From Treponema sp. (GTDB lineage Bacteria > Spirochaetota > Spirochaetia > Treponematales > Treponemataceae), in assembly GCA_016296575.1 (NCBI GenBank), contig JAEDJA010000010.1, forward strand, positions 19,248-83,247: a stretch of DNA of 64,000 bases, read 5' to 3'. Below, piece after piece: positions 1-8,020 of this stretch (position 1 is its first letter; each line of letters starts with the position of its first letter). The position numbers were made by a program, and so were the translations under genes. The notes under the pieces were generated by a model. It ran no database searches. It was not told the DNA's origin and worked only from the letters and a program-made list of their open reading frames with translations.

Positions 1-297
1 CTTTTCATATGAGTTTTTGCCGGCCTTTGTTACTGCCTCAAACTGCTGATGATCATTTGAACCGTAAACATAAAGTCTTCCTTCATATTCAATGGCAGTT
101 GGGTCAGCACAGAAAGTAACAGCCGAAATAGGATTATTGTTCATTTCATTTTTTGGTTTTGATTTGATAAAGTCAATTTTCTCGTAATTCATATAGAATT
201 CCTCCATTTTGGCAGCTTCTTTTTCCTTTTTACTTTTACAGGAGATGAAACTTATTGTGGCAATAGCCAGTAAAGCAATAAATAATAGTCTTTTCAT
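1..297 (-). CDS. Glycoside hydrolase family 43-like lipoprotein (N-terminal part, cut by window edge)
   Basis: Only the first 99 codons lie in the window. The protein starts with a basic, hydrophobic signal peptide ending in a lipobox (about residues 10-18, ...IATISFISC), so it should be a lipid-anchored secreted enzyme. About 25 residues later comes the stretch NPISAVTFCADPTAIEYEGR followed by LYVYGSNDH. This resembles the first blade of GH43 beta-xylosidases and arabinofuranosidases, where the Asp of ADP is the catalytic base. The call rests on this blade alone. The start codon is fixed by the signal peptide; no Shine-Dalgarno sequence precedes it. A promoter with an embedded palindrome lies directly upstream, and the same block precedes the xylanase operon at 27421, so a role in xylan side-chain or oligosaccharide release fits. 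Confidence 0.7.
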   Translation of the reverse strand, partial: MKRLLFIALLAIATISFISCKSKKEKEAAKMEEFYMNYEKIDFIKSKPKNEMNNNPISAVTFCADPTAIEYEGRLYVYGSNDHQQFEAVTKAGKNSYEK

Positions 298-304
298 TTG
301 ATTT

Positions 305-335
305 AATAGTAAAACGTTTAACTATTTTTTGCAAG
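305..335 (-). promoter_or_regulatory. Promoter with embedded LacI-type operator, upstream of GH43-like gene
   Basis: Read on the minus strand, TTGCAA (329-334) and TACTAT (306-311) are separated by exactly 17 bases. The near-palindrome GTTAAACGTTTTAC (309-322) lies in the spacer and overlaps the -10 box, a position where a bound repressor would block RNA polymerase. The AAACGTTT core with central CG is typical of LacI-family operators. The same 31-bp block recurs at 27447-27477 with 27 of 31 bases identical. The -10 box ends 8 bases before the ATG, so the mRNA may be leaderless. Confidence 0.7.
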
Positions 336-382
336 AACTGGATTTTTATATCAGAAGCTTTTCATTAGGATTTTCGTTATTA

Positions 383-1561
383 TTAAATTTTCGGATATAA
401 AAGCTTATCTCCGTGAGTAATATTGTTGAACAATCTTGACCACATGTTGATTTCTTCTTCTGTGGCTTCGATTTCACTTGAGAAATAAAGTGTGTTTTTA
501 TTATTAATACAGTTTTGATCAACTATTAATGTAGGTTTATTATTACACTGAATATACATTGTTACACCATCCATATCTACACCTTCAAATGTATAAACTG
601 GATTATTATTAGCTATCAAATAGAAATCTTCGTTAAACGCTGTATTATTTATTAATTTTGTACTTAAGTCTGCAGAAAGGTATTCTCCTTTTACTGTAAG
701 ACTTCCTCCATCACAATATACAACAGCACCATTTCCTTGTGTTTCAATTGAACCAAACATACAGTTATTTAATATAACGTGATTTCTGGATGTAATAACA
801 CCACCTCCTTTTTTAGATATCAAATAAGAAACTTCTACGTTGTTTAACTCCAAAGGTCCGTTGGCTACAAATAATGAATTTTCTAATTCTATAATATTAC
901 CTTGAATAATAACTTTACCAGAATTTTCTGTTGCAATAGTCAACTTAGCATCAGAAGAATTTGTTACTGTAAAAGCAGTATTAGTTTTTACACAATTTAG
1001 AGTAACAGGATTTGTAGCTAATAAGCAAATATCTCTTGTAATAGAAATAGTTTCTCCAATATCCATACTATCAATAACATAGATACTGTAATTCTCTGTA
1101 GCTTCAATGTGAGTTTTTAAATCAGCCCAGTTACTAATAACTCTTGGATATATGGCATTAGTTGGATACCTAGAACTAACTTCTATTAAAGTTAAGGTTA
1201 TGGATTCTGTATTAAAAGCTTGTATTTCTACAAAATCTTCTGCTGTTGCTTTGAGAATACTACTTACATAAAAATCAACTTCAATTAAATATTTATCTTC
1301 TGGAAGCAGGTCAAAATAAAAAGTTGAATTTGTGTTTCCTTCCCTATAAACATAGTGATTTGTTTTCTCACCAAGGATATGAATCTTCAATATTCCTTCT
1401 TGCTTTTCTTTATCGGAAATAGTGCGGGCATTTTTACTACCGCAGGAAATAGTTAGTGAAGCTGTTTGTGTAAGAATTTTAGGATCGTTGAAAGTAAAAT
1501 TACATGAAACAATAAAAATGGAAAGAAGTGTAATTAATGCAAAATTTAACTTTTTTAGCAT
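383..1561 (-). CDS. Putative surface lipoprotein, beta-helix-like, unknown function
   Basis: This is a 392-residue lipoprotein. An in-frame start lies 11 codons further upstream, but the ATG at 1561 is preferred: AGGGG precedes it by 7 bases, and it places a basic signal peptide and lipobox (...IFIVSC, Cys about residue 20) at the N terminus. After an Ig-like or beta-rich stretch (about 30-120), residues 130-330 alternate short beta strands with Asn- and Gly-rich turns (for example LNNVEV, ILNNCMF, GNGAVVYCDGGSL). That pattern is seen in right-handed beta-helix proteins of the polymorphic outer-membrane type. I recognise no catalytic motif. It stands apart from its neighbours, so function cannot be read from context. 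Confidence 0.6.
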   Translation of the reverse strand: MLKKLNFALITLLSIFIVSCNFTFNDPKILTQTASLTISCGSKNARTISDKEKQEGILKIHILGEKTNHYVYREGNTNSTFYFDLLPEDKYLIEVDFYVSSILKATAEDFVEIQAFNTESITLTLIEVSSRYPTNAIYPRVISNWADLKTHIEATENYSIYVIDSMDIGETISITRDICLLATNPVTLNCVKTNTAFTVTNSSDAKLTIATENSGKVIIQGNIIELENSLFVANGPLELNNVEVSYLISKKGGGVITSRNHVILNNCMFGSIETQGNGAVVYCDGGSLTVKGEYLSADLSTKLINNTAFNEDFYLIANNNPVYTFEGVDMDGVTMYIQCNNKPTLIVDQNCINNKNTLYFSSEIEATEEEINMWSRLFNNITHGDKLLYPKI

Positions 1562-1625
1562 AAAAAAACCCCTGAAAATATTTAAAATCTCCAAGGGTTA
1601 TTTTATCACGGAAAATTGGTTTTCG

Positions 1626-2114
1626 CTACAATAATTCTATGTAGAAGCAAATATATGAACCTGCCGGAATTAAACCAGGTATTCCCTGTGGGTAAGCAAG
1701 TTCTGGTGGAAGTACTACCTTTCGAATCTCGCCTTTTTTCATTTCTTTTACCATGAAATCAAAGCCAAGAATCATCTGGCCGGCACCTATTTTGAATTCA
1801 AGAGCATCGTGGCCACCTTCAACGAAATTTTTAGAGCCGTCAAAAACAGTTCCACCAGGCAAAAATCCAACGTATTCAACTTTTACGGTTTTTCCGTTTC
1901 CAACTGCCTTTCCAGTTCCTTCTTTTAAAATCTTATAGTAAACACCATAAGAAGTTTTTTCACAGCCTTCAATTTCCATGGAAAGTGGATCCACCAGCTC
2001 AGAATCTTCAGTTTTTACATCATTTTCTGTGGCTTTACCGCTCTCCTGGGCAAAAATATAAACTGAACTTAAGAGAACAAAAACAACTGCAAAAATCTTC
2101 TTTATTTTCATCAT
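1626..2114 (-). CDS. Exported FKBP-type peptidyl-prolyl cis-trans isomerase
   Basis: The protein is 162 residues from the tandem ATG pair at 2114/2111; an upstream TTG in the same frame is unlikely because the signal peptide begins at these Met codons. A cleavable signal peptide (MMKIKKIFAVVFVLLSSVYIFAQ) is followed by about 25 polar residues and one FKBP domain (about 45-162). That domain has the family landmarks VEYVGFLPGGTVFD, a Phe-Asp pair, GAGQMILGFD, MKKGE and VLPPELAY. Such proteins speed proline isomerisation during folding in the periplasm. It lies just downstream of the cyclophilin-FKBP fusion gene. Its FKBP domain closely resembles the fusion's C-terminal domain, which suggests local duplication. 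No clear Shine-Dalgarno sequence is seen. Confidence 0.9.
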   Translation of the reverse strand: MMKIKKIFAVVFVLLSSVYIFAQESGKATENDVKTEDSELVDPLSMEIEGCEKTSYGVYYKILKEGTGKAVGNGKTVKVEYVGFLPGGTVFDGSKNFVEGGHDALEFKIGAGQMILGFDFMVKEMKKGEIRKVVLPPELAYPQGIPGLIPAGSYICFYIELL

Positions 2115-2141
2115 GACAATATAAATATTCAATAAACATTA

Positions 2142-3296
2142 CTACAGAAGTTCTACATCAAAACAGATGTAAGCACCACCTGGAATAACTCCAGGATAAC
2201 CGTTTTCACCGTAAGCCTGTTCTGGTGGAAGAACCATGTGACGTACTTCACCTTTTTTCATTTCCTGAACCATTGTGTCAAAACCAGGAATCATCTGGCC
2301 GGCACCTGTTTTGAATTCAAGAGGTTCGTGTCCCTGTGGGTGGAAGCCTTTTGAAGCATCAAAAAGAGTACCGTCTACAAGGTAACCTTTGTATTCAACA
2401 GAAACATTTTTACCTTTTCCGCAAACAGCACCTGATCCTTTTTTTTCAATTTTGTAATAAATGCCGCCTTTTGTTTTTTTACAGCCTTCAATTACATTTG
2501 CAAGAGCTTTAGCTTTTTTTTCTTCTGCAATTTTAACCAGTTCTTTTGCAGCTTTATCCCAATCAGCCTGAGTTGCCTTGAAGTTTTCTGCATCAGCACC
2601 CTGACGAATAATAGTAATTTTTACCATGTGATCGCCCTGTTCTACAGCATCAACAACATCCTGTCCTCTAAGAACTTTTCCAAATATTGTGTGTTTTGTG
2701 TTGAGCCAGTCTGTTGGAACATGTGTGATGAAGAACTGACTTCCGTTTGTGTTTGCTCCAGCGTTGGCCATAGCAAGATAACCTGGTCCATCAAAAGAAT
2801 ATTTATCGCACCATTCATCAGCAAATTTATAACCTGGTCCACCAGCACCAGTTCCAGTTGGATCACCACCCTGAATCATAAAGTCTGCAATTACACGATG
2901 AAATTTAAGTCCATCATAGTAAGGTTTTCCTTTGGCAGCATCCAAAGTTCCTTCAGCAAGACCAACAAAGTTTGTTACTGTAAGTGGTGTGTCCTTATAG
3001 AACAATTCAAGTACAATTTCACCCTTTTCTGTTGCGATTACAGCAAATACGCCTTCTTTTCCTTTCAAAGCGTCCATAGATTTACTCCTTGGCGATGCGT
3101 TATAAATTTTCTGCAAAGCCGAATTTTCTTCTGTTTCTGTTTTAGCAGGTTCAGCAGGAACTGTTTTTGTTGTTTCCTGTTTTTCTGCAATATCACCAAA
3201 GTTCGAAGTTGACGAACTGGATTTTGTTTCTTTTTTTGAACAGCCAGCCAAAGCAAGAACTGCAAGTCCAACTGCAATAAATTTTAGTTTTTTCAT
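2142..3296 (-). CDS. Cyclophilin-FKBP fusion (dual-family immunophilin) lipoprotein
   Basis: The protein is 384 residues. The start at 3296 is preferred over an in-frame codon 30 bases upstream because GAGGA lies 7 bases before it and it begins a standard lipoprotein signal (MKKLKFIAVGLAVLALAGC). A Ser- and Lys-rich linker leads to a cyclophilin domain (about residues 57-215) with FHRVIADFMIQGGDPTGTG, MANAGANTNGSQFFITH and HTIFGKV, which hold the usual Arg/Phe/Met/Gln active-site residues. A Lys-rich helix (about 225-265) connects to an FKBP domain (about 275-384) with VEYKGYLVDGTLFD and GAGQMIPGFD. Cyclophilins and FKBPs are unrelated folds with the same prolyl isomerase activity; their fusion is rare and has been described from Treponema denticola. 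It is probably a periplasmic folding factor. Confidence 0.92.
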   Translation of the reverse strand: MKKLKFIAVGLAVLALAGCSKKETKSSSSTSNFGDIAEKQETTKTVPAEPAKTETEENSALQKIYNASPRSKSMDALKGKEGVFAVIATEKGEIVLELFYKDTPLTVTNFVGLAEGTLDAAKGKPYYDGLKFHRVIADFMIQGGDPTGTGAGGPGYKFADEWCDKYSFDGPGYLAMANAGANTNGSQFFITHVPTDWLNTKHTIFGKVLRGQDVVDAVEQGDHMVKITIIRQGADAENFKATQADWDKAAKELVKIAEEKKAKALANVIEGCKKTKGGIYYKIEKKGSGAVCGKGKNVSVEYKGYLVDGTLFDASKGFHPQGHEPLEFKTGAGQMIPGFDTMVQEMKKGEVRHMVLPPEQAYGENGYPGVIPGGAYICFDVELL

Positions 3297-3304
3297 AATT
3301 ATCC

Positions 3305-4093
3305 TCAAAACTGACCAGATAGCCATTCACTCAATGCATCCATTCGGCTAACAAATGATTCCTCAATCTGTTTTTTCATGCCCGGAATTTTCATACAGTC
3401 TACATCAGAAACAATGTAAACAAGATAATCATCTCCACAGTCAATAAAAAGTGCCTGAACAATAAGATTTTTGGCTTCTACAGGTTTCATAAAGAGCACC
3501 TTTATATCATCAATATTCTGATAACCCATGTAAAAAGTGTTTTCATTCTGCCTGTAATTTAGTTCATATCTGACTTCACCAAAAGAAGCATCATCGAACA
3601 AAAGCCAGTTTTTGGTTCCATCAGGGTTTCCTGTGTTGCGGTCATTAATTCGCGCCTTACTGTTTTCATTTTCCAAAGTGTAGGCCGATTTATACAGAAC
3701 AATCCTTTTTTTGCGGGTTGTAGAATAGTAAGACATGCCCTGCATTTTGGAAATACTTCGAACAGCTTCAGAAACTGCCTGGATATTCATTTGGGAAATA
3801 TCCATATTTTTTGCATATTTTTCTTTATTGATAAGATAAAGTGATTCGCAAATAAAAGGATAGTTTCCCGGTTTTTTTGCCACAACAAGATCACGGATCG
3901 TATCAGCGTAATCATTTTCTGGCATTAAATGGCGGCCGTTGTCCTTTCCATCTTCATGAATTAGACGAACCATGCCGCTATTTTCAAGTTCAACCACAAA
4001 ATCTGCCGGAACAATTTCCTTATAAGCTTTTGTTTCGGCAAACAATGCTGTTGTAATTAAAATCGTTGTTACAAATAAAGCAAGTTTTTTCAT
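3305..4093 (-). CDS. Exported protein of unknown function
   Basis: This is a 262-residue protein with a clear cleavable signal peptide (MKKLALFVTTILITTALFAE). A strong Shine-Dalgarno sequence (AGGGGG, 5 bases before the ATG) fixes the start. The mature part is mixed alpha/beta, with no membrane segment and no motif I can name. Tyr- and Arg-rich segments around residues 120-190 include YYSTTRKKRIVLYKSAYTLE and RNTGNPDGTKNWLLFDD. The gene ends 8 bases before the dual immunophilin start, so the two are probably co-transcribed; a periplasmic or outer-membrane role related to folding is possible but is inference from position only. I do not recognise the family with confidence. Confidence 0.7.
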   Translation of the reverse strand: MKKLALFVTTILITTALFAETKAYKEIVPADFVVELENSGMVRLIHEDGKDNGRHLMPENDYADTIRDLVVAKKPGNYPFICESLYLINKEKYAKNMDISQMNIQAVSEAVRSISKMQGMSYYSTTRKKRIVLYKSAYTLENENSKARINDRNTGNPDGTKNWLLFDDASFGEVRYELNYRQNENTFYMGYQNIDDIKVLFMKPVEAKNLIVQALFIDCGDDYLVYIVSDVDCMKIPGMKKQIEESFVSRMDALSEWLSGQF

Positions 4094-4132
4094 AAAACCC
4101 CCTGTCTTAAACTAAAGGGCTTTCAAAAACCC

Positions 4133-4834
4133 TTAGCGGATTCCAGCGTAGAATACTCTTACCTGTTTATATAAACCTTCGCCTTCTGATTTAGTTTCAA
4201 CATCTGGGATATCATTTAATGTTGTGTGAATCAGTCGTCGTTCAAAAGGATTCATTGGTTCAAGAAGAATGGAATTGTGACTTGTGCGAACTTTGTCTGC
4301 TGTTGTGTATGCAAGACGTACAAGACTTTCTTCGCGGCGGATACGGTAGTTTTCTGTATCAAGAATAACGCGAACATCTTCGTGACCAAGGCGACCTGCG
4401 TAAATATTTGCAAGAAGCTGAAGTGCATCCAGATTTTTTCCTTTGCGTCCAATAAGGATTGATGAGAATGAACTTTCCAGGCGGATTCCAATTTTTTTGT
4501 CTTCGCGGTAAGTGATTTCTACGTTTACATCGTAACCCATTTTTTCAATTACGTTTTTTACAAAATCAACCATTTTTTCTTCGAATTCACCCTGTGGAAC
4601 AGGATCAGCTGCTTTTGCAAAATTTTCTGAATATTCTTTTTTTTCGTATTTTCCACTAGGTTTAGCTTCATCATCCAAAGTGTGGATACGAATTTTTACA
4701 TAACCTTTTTTAAAGAGTGTGTTTTTCTGTGTTTCAAGAATTTCTACATCAAACTGATCGCGTTCCAGTGAAAGATCTGCGGCTGCCAGTTCGATAGCTT
4801 CTTTTTCAGTTTTTCCTTCATATTCGTAAGTCAT
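4133..4834 (-). CDS. jag: Jag/KhpB RNA-binding protein
   Basis: The 233-residue protein has the three Jag parts in order: a Jag-N domain (about 1-52, beginning YEYEGKTEKEAIELAAADL), a type II KH domain (about 80-155, with the IGRKGKNLDALQLLAN loop that replaces the usual GXXG contact) and an R3H domain (about 165-233, with RREESLVRLAY and NPFERRLIHT). Jag/KhpB binds RNA and in firmicutes works with KhpA in cell-envelope control. The start overlaps the yidC stop as TAATG, so translation is coupled. The order yidC-jag is conserved across many bacteria and supports the call. Confidence 0.95.
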   Translation of the reverse strand: MTYEYEGKTEKEAIELAAADLSLERDQFDVEILETQKNTLFKKGYVKIRIHTLDDEAKPSGKYEKKEYSENFAKAADPVPQGEFEEKMVDFVKNVIEKMGYDVNVEITYREDKKIGIRLESSFSSILIGRKGKNLDALQLLANIYAGRLGHEDVRVILDTENYRIRREESLVRLAYTTADKVRTSHNSILLEPMNPFERRLIHTTLNDIPDVETKSEGEGLYKQVRVFYAGIR

Positions 4835-6654
4835 TATTTTTTCCCCTTTTTGGCTTTTGGTGGTAATTTTTTTTCAGGTGCGGCTGTGGCAATTCCCATT
4901 TCAGCCTTTTTTGCTTTTGTCATCTTGTTGATAATAAGCTGCTGTCCCATCTGGAAAGCGTTTGATACTGTCCAGTAAAGAAGAAGTCCAGAAGGTGCAT
5001 TGTAGAACAGGAAGAAGAACATGATTGGCATACCGTATGTCATAAACTTCATTGTTCCGTTTGACTGTCCTGGACCACCAATCTGTGTAATTTTTCCGAA
5101 GAAAAGCTGTGACACTGTATAAATGATTGGAAGAAGACGAAGCGAGTTCCATCCCAAAAGTGGGATTGTAAAATTAAATGTATAGATGCTGTCACCTACA
5201 GAAAGATCCGGAATCCATCCTGGAATGAATGATGCACCGCGGAATTCAAAGTAGTTATTGAAAAGATTATACATTGCAAAAATGATAAGGAACTGGAACA
5301 CCATTGGCAGACAACCACTTGCTGGATTGTAACCGGTTTCTTTGTAAAGCTTTGCAAGCTCTTCCTGCTGCTTTGGTTTGTTGTTAGCATATTTTTCCTG
5401 AATTTTCTGCATTCGAGGCTGAACTTCCTGCATTTTCAGGGTACTCATGCTCTGTTTTTTAGAAATTGGGAAAAGAGCAAGTTTAAGAAGAATAGTTACA
5501 ACGATGATTGCAACACCCCAGTTCTTAACTACTTTCTGTACCATTTCAAGAATGAACTTAAGAATTTTTTCAAGCCAGCTGAGCATACCTGCGTTTGAAA
5601 CATCGTTAAAGCGTTTGTTTGAAATGCCCCATCCGTTGTTTGTTGAAACGTTGTAGCGCAGAAGATCTTTTTCGTTACGAGGTCCAAAGTATACATAGTA
5701 AGTATCTTCAACATCGGTTCCAGAAATTGGTTTTCGTTCTGTAAAAGCCTGTGCATTTGCGTAATTTTCTATTTCTACATTTGAAGAATAGTAACCGGCG
5801 GCAATAATGTCAGGATTTGAAGGAGCTACAATTTCTGTAAAGTATTTTCCAGCAATGGCAGACCAGGTAAAATCTTTGTCATATTTTCGGAATTGTCCGT
5901 TTGAAAGACGTATTTTTTTAGCTTTTTTGTCGTTGTAAGTAATGTATTCACGGTATTCGTAGCGGTTCTGTTTCTGGTCAAAGTGAGGTCCAATCTGTGG
6001 TGATGTGCGCAGTGTATAAGCAACATCGTTTTTTGTAAGGACAGAAAGATCACCATCTGAATGAAGCAGAATGTCCAGTTTGAAAACATTTTCACCATCT
6101 TTGAAAGAATAGCGTTTTCCAAGAGTAACTTTTTTTCCTTTTACAATAAAATCTTTTGTAAAGAGAATTGTTTTGTCATCAGTTTTTGTTACTTTGAAGT
6201 TTTCATTGATTATTGGTGATTCAACTCCGCCCAGTGACAATGCCAGAGTACGGTTTGTTTCTGAAATGCTGTCTGAAATCTGAACACCTTCTTTTGTATC
6301 TGTATCCAGGTGATTTTTCAGTTTATAGCTGATAATATCACCGCCTTTTGATGTAAGAACGATTTCGGCAACATCTGTATTGATTGTGATTTTTTCTTCA
6401 GCGTAAGTTTCACCGGCCGAATTTTCTGCCAGTACTGTAGCTTCTGAAGAACCCTGCAGACTCTGTGAAAGATCTGCAACTTTGTTTTCTTCTGCCTGTA
6501 CTTCTGTAGTTGTTTCTGCTTCTGGTGCCTGGCGCAACTGTGGGAACAGGATTGGCTGAAGCAGGAATGAAGCAACCACAACTATTGTAGAAAGTACGAT
6601 AGCAATGATGGTATTTTTATCCAATTTTATTTCCTTGCTAAGGGACTGGATCAT
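4834..6654 (-). CDS. yidC: YidC membrane protein insertase
   Basis: The product is 606 residues from the ATG at 6654, where GGGCGG lies just upstream; the open frame extends further but would then overlap most of yidD. An N-terminal membrane segment (about 14-32) is followed by a large periplasmic beta-sandwich domain (about 60-340), the long form typical of Gram-negative-type envelopes. The conserved five-helix insertase core (about 360-580) includes the helix WGVAIIVVTILLKLALFP, the coiled cytoplasmic loop with KMQEVQPRMQKIQEKY, and MPIMFFFLFYNAPSGLLLYW. The C terminus is Lys-rich, which in this family helps contact ribosomes. It lies in the classical rpmH-rnpA-yidD-yidC-jag run, with overlaps at both ends. 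Confidence 0.96.
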   Translation of the reverse strand: MIQSLSKEIKLDKNTIIAIVLSTIVVVASFLLQPILFPQLRQAPEAETTTEVQAEENKVADLSQSLQGSSEATVLAENSAGETYAEEKITINTDVAEIVLTSKGGDIISYKLKNHLDTDTKEGVQISDSISETNRTLALSLGGVESPIINENFKVTKTDDKTILFTKDFIVKGKKVTLGKRYSFKDGENVFKLDILLHSDGDLSVLTKNDVAYTLRTSPQIGPHFDQKQNRYEYREYITYNDKKAKKIRLSNGQFRKYDKDFTWSAIAGKYFTEIVAPSNPDIIAAGYYSSNVEIENYANAQAFTERKPISGTDVEDTYYVYFGPRNEKDLLRYNVSTNNGWGISNKRFNDVSNAGMLSWLEKILKFILEMVQKVVKNWGVAIIVVTILLKLALFPISKKQSMSTLKMQEVQPRMQKIQEKYANNKPKQQEELAKLYKETGYNPASGCLPMVFQFLIIFAMYNLFNNYFEFRGASFIPGWIPDLSVGDSIYTFNFTIPLLGWNSLRLLPIIYTVSQLFFGKITQIGGPGQSNGTMKFMTYGMPIMFFFLFYNAPSGLLLYWTVSNAFQMGQQLIINKMTKAKKAEMGIATAAPEKKLPPKAKKGKK

Positions 6655-6859
6655 ATCCGCCCTTATGATATGGGTTACATCTAAAGATTCGTTTAATTGC
6701 AAGCAAAAGACCTTTCCATGGCCCATATTTTTGAATTGCTTCCACCGCATAAGCAGAACAGGTTGGATAAAATCTGCACTTAGGCGGAAACAACGGAGAA
6801 ATACAAACTTGGTAAGCGCGAATCAATAATATGAAAAATTTAGAGATTAATCTCTTCAT
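6638..6859 (-). CDS. yidD: YidD membrane protein insertion efficiency factor
   Basis: This 73-residue protein carries the family signature CISPLFPPKCRFYPTCSAYA, with three conserved cysteines, and the tail CNPYHKGGYDPVP. An amphipathic N terminus (KFFILLIRAYQ) should bind the inner face of the membrane. YidD supports insertion of membrane proteins by YidC. Its 5' end overlaps rnpA by 20 bases and its 3' end overlaps the yidC start by 17 bases, a compact arrangement common for this gene. Confidence 0.95.
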   Translation of the reverse strand: MKRLISKFFILLIRAYQVCISPLFPPKCRFYPTCSAYAVEAIQKYGPWKGLLLAIKRIFRCNPYHKGGYDPVP

Positions 6860-7217
6860 CCTTCAATAATCCTGCCTTTTGACACAATAAACGAAATTGA
6901 TCACACCGCGTGCTGAACGAGTCGTTTCCTGGATATATTAGTAAAAGAATGTCATATCCTGTGTTCAGGTGTGATTTAAAATGACGATAGATTTCCCGGC
7001 TGTATCTTTTTGACAAGTTTCTTTGTACCGCGTTACCGTATCCACGATTCAAAGGAAAACCTATTCGGTTCATGCCCAGACCATTTTCCAAATAGAAAAT
7101 TTTTGCTCCAGGTATACTTGCCTTTTTTCCGTTTTTGAACAGTTTCTTAAAATCTGCGGGCTTTTTTATTCGTTCTTCACGTTCAAAAAAGCCCGTTTTC
7201 TTAGAGTCTGTTTCCAT
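6840..7217 (-). CDS. rnpA: Ribonuclease P protein component
   Basis: The 125-residue basic protein begins with an extra polar stretch and then matches RnpA: RIKKPADFKKLFKNGKK near the N terminus, GMNRIGFPLNRGYGNAVQRN, and the RNxxKR-type motif RNLSKRYSRE, the helix that contacts RNase P RNA. It supports 5' maturation of tRNA precursors. AGGG directly abuts the ATG, so the start is not ideally spaced, but no other suitable start codon exists before the conserved domain. It follows rpmH by 9 bases, as in most bacteria. Confidence 0.95.
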   Translation of the reverse strand: METDSKKTGFFEREERIKKPADFKKLFKNGKKASIPGAKIFYLENGLGMNRIGFPLNRGYGNAVQRNLSKRYSREIYRHFKSHLNTGYDILLLIYPGNDSFSTRCDQFRLLCQKAGLLKDEEINL

Positions 7218-7226
7218 CCCTAGAGA

Positions 7227-7382
7227 TTAATATTTGTTGTGTTCGTCTGCTACTGAAAGCTTTCTTCTTCCCTTTGCGCGGCGACGAGCGAGTACTTTGC
7301 GTCCACCTTTAGTTGCCATTCGGGCTCTGAAACCGAATTTTCTATTGCGTTTTACTTTACTTGGCTGGTATGTTCTTTTCAT
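7227..7382 (-). CDS. rpmH: 50S ribosomal protein L34
   Basis: A 51-residue, very basic protein begins MKRTYQPSKVKRNRKFGFRA and continues through RMATKGGRKVLARRRAKGRK, which is diagnostic for bL34. AGGAG sits 7 bases before the ATG. The C-terminal extension (KKLSVADEHNKY) is somewhat longer than the usual 44-46 residue form. It is the first gene of the rpmH-rnpA-yidD-yidC-jag run. Confidence 0.97.
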   Translation of the reverse strand: MKRTYQPSKVKRNRKFGFRARMATKGGRKVLARRRAKGRRKLSVADEHNKY

Positions 7383-7453
7383 TGAACAACTCCTTTATAA
7401 TTAATTTTAAAATATTTCTGTTAAAAGCATTAAAAAAGTAGTATGAAAATATA

Positions 7454-8020
7454 TCATTTATCTTCGTTGCTAGTCAACATAGTATTTCTTAGTCTTTCTA
7501 ATTTTTCGGCAAGTTCACCTTCAATTTTTACTGGCTGTTGAAGTTTTTCATCATTATTTTGAAGATTATCCTGTGCTTTTGATGAATCCAGTTTTTCATA
7601 GAATTCATTAATTGTTTTTTCGTCTTTTTCCATCTGGAGGCGGGTGGCGGCGCGGCTTTTTTCCAAAGCTTCCTCATAGGTATCAAAAAGCTTTGCTTCA
7701 GAACCTCTTGCTTTAAAAGCCAGCGAGCGAATTTTTAAATCCGGCACATACATATTCATTCCTTTGATTATGTAGCGGGAATTTAACTGTAAGATTTGAT
7801 TCCAGGAGGAATGATCTGTTTCTACAAGAAGGACGCCGTTTTTAATATCTACAACCTGAGTATGCGCCGTAAGGCGCTCGCCATAATTTTTTACAGAACC
7901 CACTACTTTTTTCCAGGTATTTACCAGCTGGGAATTCTGATTAAAAGTATTTGCTTCAATGGTTTGCATCAGACGGGAAATAAATTCCGCGCTGTCCATC
8001 ATATTTCCATAATTATTCAT
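7454..8020 (-). CDS. DUF721/DciA-like protein, probable helicase-loading factor
   Basis: The protein is 188 residues from the ATG at 8020, which overlaps the recF stop and has GGAG close upstream; a start at 8035 is also open. Residues about 10-100 fit the DUF721 domain (...NTWKKVVGSVKNYGERLTAHT, VLLVETDHSSWNQILQLNS). Proteins of this family (DciA) help load the replicative helicase DnaB in bacteria without DnaC or DnaI. The C-terminal part is a charged, probably coiled region. Its place next to recF and dnaN matches the treponemal origin region. Confidence 0.82.
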   Translation of the reverse strand: MNNYGNMMDSAEFISRLMQTIEANTFNQNSQLVNTWKKVVGSVKNYGERLTAHTQVVDIKNGVLLVETDHSSWNQILQLNSRYIIKGMNMYVPDLKIRSLAFKARGSEAKLFDTYEEALEKSRAATRLQMEKDEKTINEFYEKLDSSKAQDNLQNNDEKLQQPVKIEGELAEKLERLRNTMLTSNEDK

